NCBI RefSeq assembly: GCF_030547245.1
Contig: NZ_JAUOQT010000002.1
Span: 372,001 to 436,000, forward strand
DNA: 64,000 bases
Direction: 5' to 3'
Source of the DNA: Oceanihabitans sp. 2_MG-2023
GTDB taxonomy: Bacteria > Bacteroidota > Bacteroidia > Flavobacteriales > Flavobacteriaceae
In this document: one piece after another, positions 18,933 to 28,200 of the stretch
How the letters are laid out: each line of letters opens with the position of its first letter
Numbering within the stretch: position 1 is the first letter of the stretch
Notes under the pieces: generated by a model
Databases searched by the model: none
What the model was told of the DNA's origin: nothing
The model's input: the letters and a program-made list of their open reading frames with translations, nothing else
Translations under genes and position numbers: made by a program

Positions 18933-20342
18933 TTAAAACCATTTTAGTGTTACGTCTATAATTTTTTGCTTAAAACTAGTGTAAGGCGGAAATAATAATT
19001 CAATAGAACCTTTGGTATGTTGCTTTAATACCGAACGCATATTAGAAAACTCTTGGAAGCCAAAAACACCATGTGCTTTACCAATCCCGCTATTATTACT
19101 CCCTCCAAAAGGTAAATTATGGTTTGAGTATTGCAGCACATTATTATTAATAGCTGTACTTCCTGCTCTTGTATTTTTTATAGCGTGATTAATATTTTTC
19201 TTGCTTTTACTATATATGTAAAGTGCCAAAGGTTTTTCTTTAGCATTAATATAGTCTATTGCTTCGTCTAGAATTGTATATGTTTTTATAGGAAGAATAG
19301 GCCCAAAAATCTCGTCTTGCAAAAGGGAAGCATCTTCTGGTAAATTGGAAATTATTGTAGGCGCAATAAAATTATCTTCAGAAGCTATTTGCCCACCAAT
19401 TTCAAAAGTTGCATTATTCGACCTTGCATTCTCTAAATGTGCTTCTAAACGTTTAAAATGTTTCACATTAACAATACGACAAAGCGAATCGGAAGCCGAA
19501 GTATCTTCGGTAAAAAACGACTTTAATTGCTCCCTTAATTCAGCTACAAAATTATCTTTTACAGATTCTTGTATTAAAATATAATCTGGAGCAATACAGG
19601 TTTGTCCACTATTTACAAATTTCCCCCAAGCAATTCTTTTTGCAGCAGTTTTTAAGTTTGCGGTTTCGTCTATAATGGTTGGTGATTTACCGCCAAGCTC
19701 TAAAGTCACGGAAGACAAGTGTGATGAAGCAGATTTCATTACTATTTTTCCAACCTGTGGAGATCCAGTAAAAAAGATATGGTTAAATGGTAGTTTTAAT
19801 AATTCGGTAGAAACGTCGACCTCTCCTTCTACCAAAGCAATTTCATTTTCATTAAAAAGTGTAGCAACAATCTCGGCCATAACAGCAGAGATATGTGGTG
19901 TCATTTCACTAGGCTTAATAATTACGGAATTACCTGCTGAAATAGCAGAAACCAACGGTCCGAAAGTTAAGTTTAGTGGAAAATTCCAAGGCGAAATAAG
20001 CAAACAAACCCCTTTTGGCTCGTATACATACCAAGAAGAAGACCCAATTAAAGCCATTGGCGTATCCACTTTTTGGCGTTTCATCCAAGATTTCAAGTTG
20101 CTCTTCGCGAATTTAATTTCTCCAAGAACAGGATAAATTTCTGTTAAATCGGTTTCGGCAAAAGGTTTTTTAAAATCGGCATGCAAAGCCAAACGAATTT
20201 TATCTTTATACGTAACCTCAATAGCCTTTTTTAAGGCATTTAACTTTTTAATACGTTGCTTATAGGTTGTATTTCCTATATTAAATTGATTCGCTTTTTG
20301 TTTATTAAATACATCTGAAAATCTATTCGCCGTATCCTTCAT
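18933..20342 (-). CDS. Aldehyde dehydrogenase (class 3-like)
   Basis: NAD(P)-dependent oxidation of an aldehyde to a carboxylate in the cytoplasm. The 469 residues are the short ALDH3-like length. Visible signatures are ISPWNFPLNLTFGPLVSAIS (about 116-135), KPSEMTPH, FTGSPQVGK, LELGGKSP with the general-base Glu215, NSGQTC with catalytic Cys249, and EIFGPILP. Its ATG overlaps the cyanophycin synthetase stop by one base (TAATG), so it is probably translated from the same transcript. Its part in cyanophycin, arginine or aspartate metabolism is not known. Family members often handle fatty or aromatic aldehydes. Confidence 0.93.
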   Translation of the reverse strand: MKDTANRFSDVFNKQKANQFNIGNTTYKQRIKKLNALKKAIEVTYKDKIRLALHADFKKPFAETDLTEIYPVLGEIKFAKSNLKSWMKRQKVDTPMALIGSSSWYVYEPKGVCLLISPWNFPLNLTFGPLVSAISAGNSVIIKPSEMTPHISAVMAEIVATLFNENEIALVEGEVDVSTELLKLPFNHIFFTGSPQVGKIVMKSASSHLSSVTLELGGKSPTIIDETANLKTAAKRIAWGKFVNSGQTCIAPDYILIQESVKDNFVAELREQLKSFFTEDTSASDSLCRIVNVKHFKRLEAHLENARSNNATFEIGGQIASEDNFIAPTIISNLPEDASLLQDEIFGPILPIKTYTILDEAIDYINAKEKPLALYIYSKSKKNINHAIKNTRAGSTAINNNVLQYSNHNLPFGGSNNSGIGKAHGVFGFQEFSNMRSVLKQHTKGSIELLFPPYTSFKQKIIDVTLKWF

Positions 20343-22984
20343 TAATCTGCATAGTTTAGTTCGCCATTAGCCTCTTGTTCTTTAAACTTTTTTACCAATT
20401 CTAAAGCATCCGGAATCACATCACTACACAAAATAATTAGCGAACCTTTTACTGCGTTTTTAACCGCAAATTTAATCGCTTCTTTTTCCGATGGAATGAT
20501 GGTTGTTTTCTTATTCGGATCTTTCATTTTAATACCATCATCTAGCATTTTAATAAGTTCTTCTTCTGTTTTTCCGCGTAAGCGTTTGTCTTGACGAATA
20601 ATTATTTCATCAAACATTTCGGCAGCAATACTACCCATTTCATTATTATCTTCTACTCTTCTATCTCCAATTCCTGCAATAATTCCAACTTTTACAGTAG
20701 CATCTAGCTCGTCTGTAAACTTTTGTAAAGCACGCATTCCTGCTGGATTATGTGCATAATCTAATAGGATTGAAAAATTATTGAATTCGAATAAATTTAA
20801 ACGTCCAGGTGTTTGTGAAGCCGAAGGTATAAAAGTTTCTAATGCTGCTTTCATATCTTCAATACTAATGCCTTGTACATGGGCAGCAAGTACAGCTCCT
20901 AGTACATTTTGAATCATAAATTTTGCTTTCCCACCATAGGTTAATGGAATATTTACTGCTTCCATGATGCGCATTTTCCATTCGCCTCTACAAATAGTAA
21001 CCCAACCATTTTCGTAAATCGCAGTGATTCCATTTAAGCGTTGTAAAGCTTTAATTCTTGGATTGTTTTCATCCATAGAAAACAAGGCCACATTACAATT
21101 CACATTGCGTCGCATATCGTAAACCAAATCGTCATCTGCATTTAAAATGGCATAGCCATCTGGTAAAACGGTTTCTGGAATTACCGCTTTTACTTTAGCT
21201 AATTGCTCGATGGTATGAATACCTTTTAAGCCTAAATGATCTGCAGCTACATTAGTTACTACCGCAACATCACACTTTTTAAAACCTAATCCGGCGCGAA
21301 GCAATCCGCCTCTTGCACATTCTAAAACGGCAAAGTTTACAGTAGGATCTTTTAATACAAATTCTGCACTTGCAGGACCTGTACAATCCCCGGTCATGAG
21401 TAATCTATTTTGTATGTATACACCATCACTTGTGGTATAGCCAACACGATGACCGTTCATCTTCGCAATATGCGCAATTAATCTTGTTGTTGTCGTTTTT
21501 CCATTGGTTCCAGATGTAGCAATAATTGGAATACGTCCAGTATCTCCTTTCTGTGGAAATAATTTATCAATTACAGGAGCAGCAACATTTCTTGGCAATC
21601 CAGAGGTTGGTGCTAAATGCATTCTAAATCCTGGACCAGCATTAACTTCTAAAACAGCACCACCAGTTTCGGATAAAGGTTTTGTAATATCTGTGGTCAT
21701 AATATCAATTCCACAAATATCTAAATCTATAATTTTAGAAATACGTTCTGCCATACTTACGTTTGCAGGATGAATAATATCTGTAATATCTTCAGCTGTT
21801 CCACCTGTGCTTAGGTTTGCTGTATCTTTTAAGATAAGTCTTTCCCCTGCTGGCAAAACCGATTCTAAAGTATATCCAGCATCTTTTATAATGGTTTGTG
21901 TGAGCTCGTTGGTAGTAATTTTGGTTAATACATTTTCATGTCCAAAACCACGACGCGGATCGCTATTTACTTTGTCTATTAATTCTTGAACCGTTGATTT
22001 TCCATCACCAATAACATGCGCAGGAGTTCTAATAGCTCCAGCAACCAAAACATTATTTATAACTAGTAATCTATAATCTTCACCAACAATAAATTTTTCG
22101 ACAATTATCGCACCACTTTTAGAGCTATCTTTTGCATGATGAAAAGCAGTTAAAGCATCTTCATAATTATTAATATTTACTGTAATACCACGACCGTGAT
22201 TTCCATCTATAGGCTTAATCACTAATGGATAACCAACATATTTACAGGCTTCTTCTAAACTACGCTCGCGTCTAATAATATCACCTCGAGGCACTTCTAC
22301 CTCAGCTTGTTCTAACAAGTATTTTGTATCTTCTTTATCGCATGCTAATTCCACACCAATACTACTTGTTTCACTAGTTACAGTGGCCTGAATACGTTTT
22401 TGATTCGCACCATACCCTAATTGGCAAAGGGAGTATTTATTTAAGCGTATCCAAGGAATTCCTCGTGCTTCAGCTTCTTCCACAATTGACCCTGTACTAG
22501 GACCTAATCTTTCCGACTCTCTAAGCTCGCGCATTTCTTGAATATCTTCTGTTAAATCATACGTTTCGCCAGCAATTAATGCTTCGCAAATTCGTACTGC
22601 AGATTTTGCAGCAAATCGCCCAACAGATTCTTCAATATAGGAAAACACAACGCTATAGACACCTTCTTCTCCATATCCCCTAGTTCTTCCAAAACCAGTA
22701 TCCATTCCTGCTAAGGTTTGTATTTCTAAAGCAATATGCTCAATAATATGTCCCATCCAAGTACCTTCATCTACTCGCATAAAAAAACCACCTTCGCAAC
22801 CTTCCGAACATCGATGCGAATACATACTAGGAAACATGGCTTTTAATCTTTCTGGAAATCCATCTATTTTATTCGATGGCAATTCTTCCATTTCTTCAAG
22901 ATCTAAAACCATTACAATTAATTTGTGACGTCTTACAGACCAGTAGTTTGGCCCTCTCATGGCGTTAATTTCGCGTATCTTCAT
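20342..22984 (-). CDS. cphA: Cyanophycin synthetase
   Basis: ATP-dependent, non-ribosomal polymerase that builds cyanophycin, a poly-aspartate backbone with arginine side chains used to store nitrogen. At 880 residues it matches CphA1. The N-terminal domain (1-160) carries the conserved HIIEHIALEIQTLAG segment. The ATP-grasp domain (about 215-475) has KPIDGNHGRG (257-266) and LEVNAGPGFRMH. The Mur-ligase-like domain has the P-loop SGTNGKTTTT (491-500), then ECARGGLLRAGLGF, and a C-terminal LDYAHNPAG. Both ATP-dependent active sites therefore look intact. It is the first gene of a unit with aldehyde dehydrogenase and divergent from cyanophycinase. Confidence 0.96.
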   Translation of the reverse strand: MKIREINAMRGPNYWSVRRHKLIVMVLDLEEMEELPSNKIDGFPERLKAMFPSMYSHRCSEGCEGGFFMRVDEGTWMGHIIEHIALEIQTLAGMDTGFGRTRGYGEEGVYSVVFSYIEESVGRFAAKSAVRICEALIAGETYDLTEDIQEMRELRESERLGPSTGSIVEEAEARGIPWIRLNKYSLCQLGYGANQKRIQATVTSETSSIGVELACDKEDTKYLLEQAEVEVPRGDIIRRERSLEEACKYVGYPLVIKPIDGNHGRGITVNINNYEDALTAFHHAKDSSKSGAIIVEKFIVGEDYRLLVINNVLVAGAIRTPAHVIGDGKSTVQELIDKVNSDPRRGFGHENVLTKITTNELTQTIIKDAGYTLESVLPAGERLILKDTANLSTGGTAEDITDIIHPANVSMAERISKIIDLDICGIDIMTTDITKPLSETGGAVLEVNAGPGFRMHLAPTSGLPRNVAAPVIDKLFPQKGDTGRIPIIATSGTNGKTTTTRLIAHIAKMNGHRVGYTTSDGVYIQNRLLMTGDCTGPASAEFVLKDPTVNFAVLECARGGLLRAGLGFKKCDVAVVTNVAADHLGLKGIHTIEQLAKVKAVIPETVLPDGYAILNADDDLVYDMRRNVNCNVALFSMDENNPRIKALQRLNGITAIYENGWVTICRGEWKMRIMEAVNIPLTYGGKAKFMIQNVLGAVLAAHVQGISIEDMKAALETFIPSASQTPGRLNLFEFNNFSILLDYAHNPAGMRALQKFTDELDATVKVGIIAGIGDRRVEDNNEMGSIAAEMFDEIIIRQDKRLRGKTEEELIKMLDDGIKMKDPNKKTTIIPSEKEAIKFAVKNAVKGSLIILCSDVIPDALELVKKFKEQEANGELNYAD

Positions 22985-23053
22985 GCAAGGTTAGGTTTAA
23001 GTTAGTTTATGTGAAAGATTATAAATATATACAAATTCTGCAAAAAATTAGTC

Positions 23054-23061
23054 TATTTTTG
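23054..23061 (+). promoter_or_regulatory. -7 promoter element of the cyanophycinase gene
   Basis: TATTTTTG matches TAnnTTTG and lies 26 bases ahead of the ATG at 23088, in the 103-base divergent region shared with cyanophycin synthetase. A TTTG -33 box at the proper distance is not evident. Confidence 0.45.
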
Positions 23062-23087
23062 CACTTTAAAATTTTAAGGAAAAATAG

Positions 23088-23948
23088 ATGCATCGATTTA
23101 ACGGAACGTTAATTCCTATTGGAGGAAATGAAGATAAAGGTATTGAAGAAAACGAAATGTATACCCTCGAATTTATTGACGAAGGTATTTTATTTCATGT
23201 AGTTAAAGAGGCTGGAGGAATAGATGCAAATATTGTTGTTATACCTACAGCATCTAGTATTCCTGTTGAAGTAGGCGAAAATTACATGGAAGCCTTTACC
23301 ACTTTAGGTTGTAAAAATGTAACTATACTGGATATAAGAAGTAAAGAAGATTCTGAAAAACAAGACGCTATACATTTAATACAAAACGCAAATTGCGTAA
23401 TGTTTTCTGGTGGCGATCAATCTAAAATCACTGATAAAATTGGAGGCACAACCATACACACTATTTTAACAGAACGCTACAAAAACGAAAAAGGTTTTGT
23501 AATTGCAGGTACCAGTGCGGGAGCCATGATGATGTCTAACGAAATGATTGCTGGAGGAAGCGCATCGGAAGCATTTATTAAAGGTGCGGTAACCATGTAC
23601 AAGGGACTGGCTTTAATTCCGGAATTAATTATTGACACTCATTTTATTAAACGAGGTCGTTTTGGTCGTGTGTCGGAAGCAGTTGCACAATTCCCAAAAC
23701 TTGTAGGTATTGGTTTAGCAGAGGACACAGGATTAATTATTAAAAACGGTAGACTACGAGTAATTGGCTCTGGAATGGTAATTGTTTTTGATGGTAGAAA
23801 AATAAAACACAACAACCACAAGCGTTTAAAAGAAGGCACACCAATGTCTTTAACCAATTTAAAAACACACATTTTATCTAATGGTGACCGTTTTAACATT
23901 AAAAACAAAAAGGTAAAAGTATTACCTATTGAAGCACCTTTTATCTGA
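23088..23948 (+). CDS. cphB: Cyanophycinase
   Basis: Serine exopeptidase of family S51 that cuts cyanophycin into beta-Asp-Arg dipeptides. At 286 residues it has the normal length. Key features are IPTASSIPVEVGENY (53-67), the MFSGGDQSKI loop (105-114), the nucleophile elbow AGTSAGAMMMS with Ser143, IDTHFIKRGRFGR with the likely catalytic His, and GLAEDTGLII. It lacks a signal peptide, so it acts in the cytoplasm, where the polymer is stored. It is transcribed away from cphA. The next gene in the degradation path, isoaspartyl peptidase, lies at 24224-25153. Confidence 0.95.
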   Translation: MHRFNGTLIPIGGNEDKGIEENEMYTLEFIDEGILFHVVKEAGGIDANIVVIPTASSIPVEVGENYMEAFTTLGCKNVTILDIRSKEDSEKQDAIHLIQNANCVMFSGGDQSKITDKIGGTTIHTILTERYKNEKGFVIAGTSAGAMMMSNEMIAGGSASEAFIKGAVTMYKGLALIPELIIDTHFIKRGRFGRVSEAVAQFPKLVGIGLAEDTGLIIKNGRLRVIGSGMVIVFDGRKIKHNNHKRLKEGTPMSLTNLKTHILSNGDRFNIKNKKVKVLPIEAPFI

Positions 23949-23981
23949 ACTCCAACACTTGTAGAAGCTTAATGTTTTTTT

Positions 23982-24061
23982 GGGCGTTACCTAAAGGTCG
24001 CGCTTTCCGCTTTATCTTTTTTAAGAAAAATAAAAAAGGATGTCGCTGCAATCCCTAACGC
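23982..24061. repeat. Structured dispersed element, first of two
   Basis: An 80-base non-coding block begins GGGCGTTA and ends CCCTAACGC, giving a 6-bp terminal inverted repeat (GCGTTA/TAACGC). An internal hairpin pairs 24014-24023 with 24031-24041 around an A-rich loop, with one bulged G. It is more GC-rich than its surroundings. I recall elements with these ends in many Flavobacteriaceae genomes, but no comparison was run. Confidence 0.6.
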
Positions 24062-24092
24062 AAACCACCTCGTCTTTAATTTTACTTATTGG

Positions 24093-24208
24093 TTCTCGAT
24101 ACAAAATTGTAAAAAAAACAATTTCACTCGAACTGAAAATAAAACTAAATTAGCATCTTACTTGTCACTTCGAGTGCTTTGCGAAGCATGAGTAAACAGT
24201 ATCGAGAA
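24093..24208. repeat. Nested inverted-repeat element, second of two
   Basis: A 116-base block bounded by a perfect 10-bp inverted repeat, TTCTCGATAC (24093-24102) and GTATCGAGAA (24199-24208). Inside it lies a perfect 8-bp inverted repeat, CACTCGAA (24125-24132) and TTCGAGTG (24169-24176). Smaller hairpins sit between them: AAATTGT/ACAATTT at 24104-24124 and CTTCG/CGAAG at 24168-24186. The whole can fold as one long imperfect hairpin. It lies between the convergent ends of cphB and the isoaspartyl peptidase and resembles a REP- or MITE-like unit. Confidence 0.65.
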
Positions 24209-24223
24209 GTCAATAATAATGTA

Positions 24224-25153
24224 TTATTTATAAATAGAAACTTCCTCTTGACCAGTAGAAGATTTACTAGCACGATACATACCTTCGGTATTAAAAGGCA
24301 TTGCAATATTCCCTTTGGCATCTACAGCAATAAGACCACCATCGCCTTTTATTTCTAGAATACGTTTGTTTATTACTTCGTTAGATGCGTCTTCTAAACT
24401 CATTTCTTTATGTTCCATTAAACAGGCAACATCATAAGCAACCACACCACGAATAAAAAACTCTCCACTTCCTGTACAGGAAATTGCACACGTTTTATTA
24501 TTCGCATAATTACCAGCACCAATCATAGGGCTATCTCCTACTCTTCCCCATTTTTTATTGGTCATTCCTCCTGTAGAAGTTGCTGCTGCAATATTACCAT
24601 CCTTATCACATGCAACAGCACCAACAGTTCCAAATTTAGAATCTTTCTTCTTCGCATGATCTAACTGAAAACTATCGGTATCTTTAATTTCTATCCACTG
24701 TTTATGTCTAAATGCATCGTAAAAATACGAGGCATCTTCAATAGTGTAATCTAGCTCTTTTGCAAACTGCATTGCTCCTGCTCCTGCCAGAAAAACATGC
24801 TCACTTTTTTCCATAACGTCACGAGCCAATGCAACCGGATTTTTAATTCCAGTAATTAAACTTACTGCTCCTGCATTTAAAGTTTTTCCATCCATAATAG
24901 ACGCATCCATTTCATGAGATTCGGTTGCTGTAAAGACGGACCCTTTTCCTGCATTAAATAATGGTGAATCTTCTAAAACAACAACTGCTTTTTCTACAGC
25001 TTCAGTTGCTGTACCATTATTTTCTAACACCTTATATCCTGCATCTAAAGCTAATTGTAAAGCGGCTTTATATTTCGCTTCCAATGCTGGTGTCATCATT
25101 CCTTTTACTAAAGTTCCTGCCCCACCATGAATGGCAATTGAAAATGTATTCAT
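24224..25153 (-). CDS. iaaA: Isoaspartyl peptidase / plant-type L-asparaginase
   Basis: N-terminal nucleophile hydrolase that splits beta-aspartyl dipeptides, here most likely the beta-Asp-Arg released by cyanophycinase, and may also act on asparagine. The 309 residues begin SIAIHGGAGT. They contain LFNAGKGSVFT and EMDASIMDG (substrate region), and the autoprocessing site KFGTVGAVACD, where Thr176 would become the new N-terminal nucleophile of the beta subunit. TSTGGMTNKKWGRVGDSP, IGAGNYAN and GSGEFFIRG follow. No signal peptide is seen. It is convergent with cphB, so the two degradative genes are separate transcription units. Confidence 0.94.
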   Translation of the reverse strand: MNTFSIAIHGGAGTLVKGMMTPALEAKYKAALQLALDAGYKVLENNGTATEAVEKAVVVLEDSPLFNAGKGSVFTATESHEMDASIMDGKTLNAGAVSLITGIKNPVALARDVMEKSEHVFLAGAGAMQFAKELDYTIEDASYFYDAFRHKQWIEIKDTDSFQLDHAKKKDSKFGTVGAVACDKDGNIAAATSTGGMTNKKWGRVGDSPMIGAGNYANNKTCAISCTGSGEFFIRGVVAYDVACLMEHKEMSLEDASNEVINKRILEIKGDGGLIAVDAKGNIAMPFNTEGMYRASKSSTGQEEVSIYK

Positions 25154-25220
25154 TTATTTTATTTTTATTGGAAAAATAGAAATTGAAATTCTAAATAGAA
25201 ATTAGTTTATTTAATAAGTT

Positions 25221-25228
25221 CAAAATTA
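25221..25228 (-). promoter_or_regulatory. -7 promoter element of the isoaspartyl peptidase gene
   Basis: On the minus strand TAATTTTG matches TAnnTTTG, about 70 bases ahead of the ATG at 25153. No clear -33 box is visible. Confidence 0.35.
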
Positions 25229-25255
25229 GTATTTTAGTCTTTTTATTAACATTTA

Positions 25256-28200
25256 ATGCTATATAATCCAACCTGTTTTTTATTAAAAATTACAAAAAAA
25301 ATCAAATTTACATTTTTTTTATGTTTAGTTGGTATATTTACTCACGCTCAAAATTTAACATTTAAACATTTAGGTTTAAAGGAAGGCTTGCCCCAAGAAA
25401 CTATTCTTTGCTTAACTCAAGACCAAAAAGGGTTTTACTGGCTTGGCACTTCGGATGGCATCGTACGTTTTGATGGTCATGATTTTTACATTCCTCAACC
25501 AGACACAAATTCAGGACTAGATATTGCAGGATATAGAATTGGTGCCATATTAGCAAAAGATAAAAACATATATATTGGTACAGGACAAAATGGACTAGTA
25601 GTGTATAATATTAATGAGGAGTCTACCACACAACTCCTAGATCCAGATAGTAACTGTACAAGAATTATTAAACATGACTCTATAATACTAGCTGCTTTTT
25701 ACAATAAAGGTGTAGCAGTAATTACCAGTGGAAAATCGAAATTCATACCATTTAACATAGAAAACCCAAAAGAAATTACAGGGCTTTCTATTTTAAACAA
25801 TACCGTTTATTTGAGCACAAAAAATGGCGATATTTATAGTTTTTCATCTAATAACATCTTAGAGAATGAAACTATTAAACTGAATAAAATAGCCAAAACC
25901 AACGATCCCATAACAAATATTGAAATACTAGATCAGCGCCTTTTTGTTTATACCACCAATGGCATTCTAACTCTAAACAGCACCAATAATACCGTTAAAA
26001 AAATACCAAGTTCTGACTCTAGCATTTCATTAGATCTTAATATTAATACCATAAAAAAAATAAATAATATTTATTATATAGGATCTAACAATGGTCTAAT
26101 TACTGCATATCTAGTAGATGAAAAATTTCAAATAATTAATCAATATAAAGCGAATAAAAAAGATAATTTAAACACAGTATCTTTCGATAATATTTATGCA
26201 TTACACGCAGATAATAAAGGAAACTTAATCATTGGTAGTTTTAATTTAGAAATGACATCGACTACTAAAGATGAAGTTTTTAAAAACCCAACTAATTTAT
26301 TTAACGTTAACGACCCATCTGTATTTGCCGTAATAGATACGAAGAATTATTTGTTTACTGCAACTTCAAGCGGGCTTGTTATTTCAGATAATAAAGACCT
26401 ATCAAAATTCAAAACATTCCCTAGTTATAGAGCAAGAGGCTTTGTAAAAGATCATTTAAATAATTTATGGATTGCTACTGGTAAAGGCGCATTTATAATC
26501 AATCTCGATACCATAAACCTCGAAAACCCTAACTTTATTGAACTACCTTCTAAAACAGGAAATGCGTCGCATTTACCATCAAACAACATTAGGAGTATTT
26601 ATAAAGATTCTGCTAATACAATTTGGGTAACATCCTATAGCGATGGGTTTAGTAAATTTATTGGAAATGTTAAAAATAACTCATTCGAATTTATCAACTA
26701 TAACACCGACCAATTCCCTTCTCGCTTAACCATATCAATGATAGAAGACAGCTATGGAATGTATTGGATGACTACTCAAAAAGGGCTTAGTTCTTTTAAT
26801 TTCAATTCGGGTAATTTAAACCTTTTAAAAAATTATGATGAATCTAATGGTTTAGCAACAAGAGGTGTATTGAGTGCTTTTGAAGACAGTAGCAAAACAC
26901 TCTGGATTGCAACAAGAAAAGGCTTAAGTAAATATAATAGAAAAAGAGATGAATTCACTTCTTTTGGTAAACGCGACGGATTAAGCAATACATTTATTTA
27001 TAACATTAACGAAGACGACCTTGGCAACTTATGGCTATCTACCAATGGAGGTCTTTTTAGATTTAATAAGAGTACAAAGGAATTTACAAATTACAATCCT
27101 AAAGATGGTGTACAAAGTACGGAGTTTAATCTTGGTGCTGTTTATAAAAACAAAAACAATGGTTTTCTATATTTTGGTGGTATTAATGGCGTAAATATCT
27201 TTGATCCAAAGCAAATCTATAAACTAGATAAAGAAGGACAACTTAACTTTACACAATTAAAAATAAAAGACAAAACAGTTTCTCCTAACGAATCTTCTGT
27301 AATATCTAGTAGCATTATTAATGCTAAGCATATTGAATTAAACCATAATGATTTCCCCATAAATTTAAGTTTTTCAGGGTTAGACTTTAGACCAAATAGC
27401 AATATAAAATACGTTTACAAACTTCTTCCTGATGATACAGATTGGAATGCTTTAGATTATAAAAACTATATTCAATTTATATCGCTGGCACCCAAAAAGT
27501 ACACCCTTCAAATACAAGGTAAATCGCGAAACGACTTATGGCAAAAACAGCCTTTACAACTCACCATTAATGTAAATCCACCATGGTATAAGAGTAATTT
27601 AGCATACCTAACTTATTTACTTTTCTTTTTAGGAATCGTTTATGCTTTTTATAAATTAAGTTTACAGCGTCAAATTGCGGGTCAAGAATCCATTCGTTTA
27701 CAGGAATTAGATAGTTTAAAATCGCGTTTTATCACCAACATTACGCACGAATTTAGAACACCTCTAACTATTATACTTGGCTATCTAGATAATTTAAAAG
27801 AGCAATTCTTAGAAAAAGACGATGTAACTACATCGCTAAACACCATAGAGCAAAACAGCAATAGTTTGCTTAATTTGGTCAATCAAATGTTAGATTTAGC
27901 TAAATTAGAAAAAGGGCAACTCAACATAAATCTTATCCAAAATGATATCGTTGCATTTTCATCACATATTACAAATAGTTTTTTAAGCATTGCTAAAGAC
28001 AAACAGATTAAACTGAATTTTAATTCCAATCCAGAAAAAATAATAATGGATTTTGATGCCGAAAAAATGCGTCAGATTCTCACCAACCTTATTTCTAATG
28101 CTTTAAAATTTTCACCTGAAGATTCCGAATTAAAAATTCACATTAATAAATTAAAAAATAGCACACTACAAATCCTGATTATGGACGAAGGTTATGGAAT

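Noticed and set aside
19675-20136. A 153-codon forward frame opposite the aldehyde dehydrogenase
   Set aside because: It lies entirely within the conserved catalytic part of a well-supported gene and has no domain of its own.
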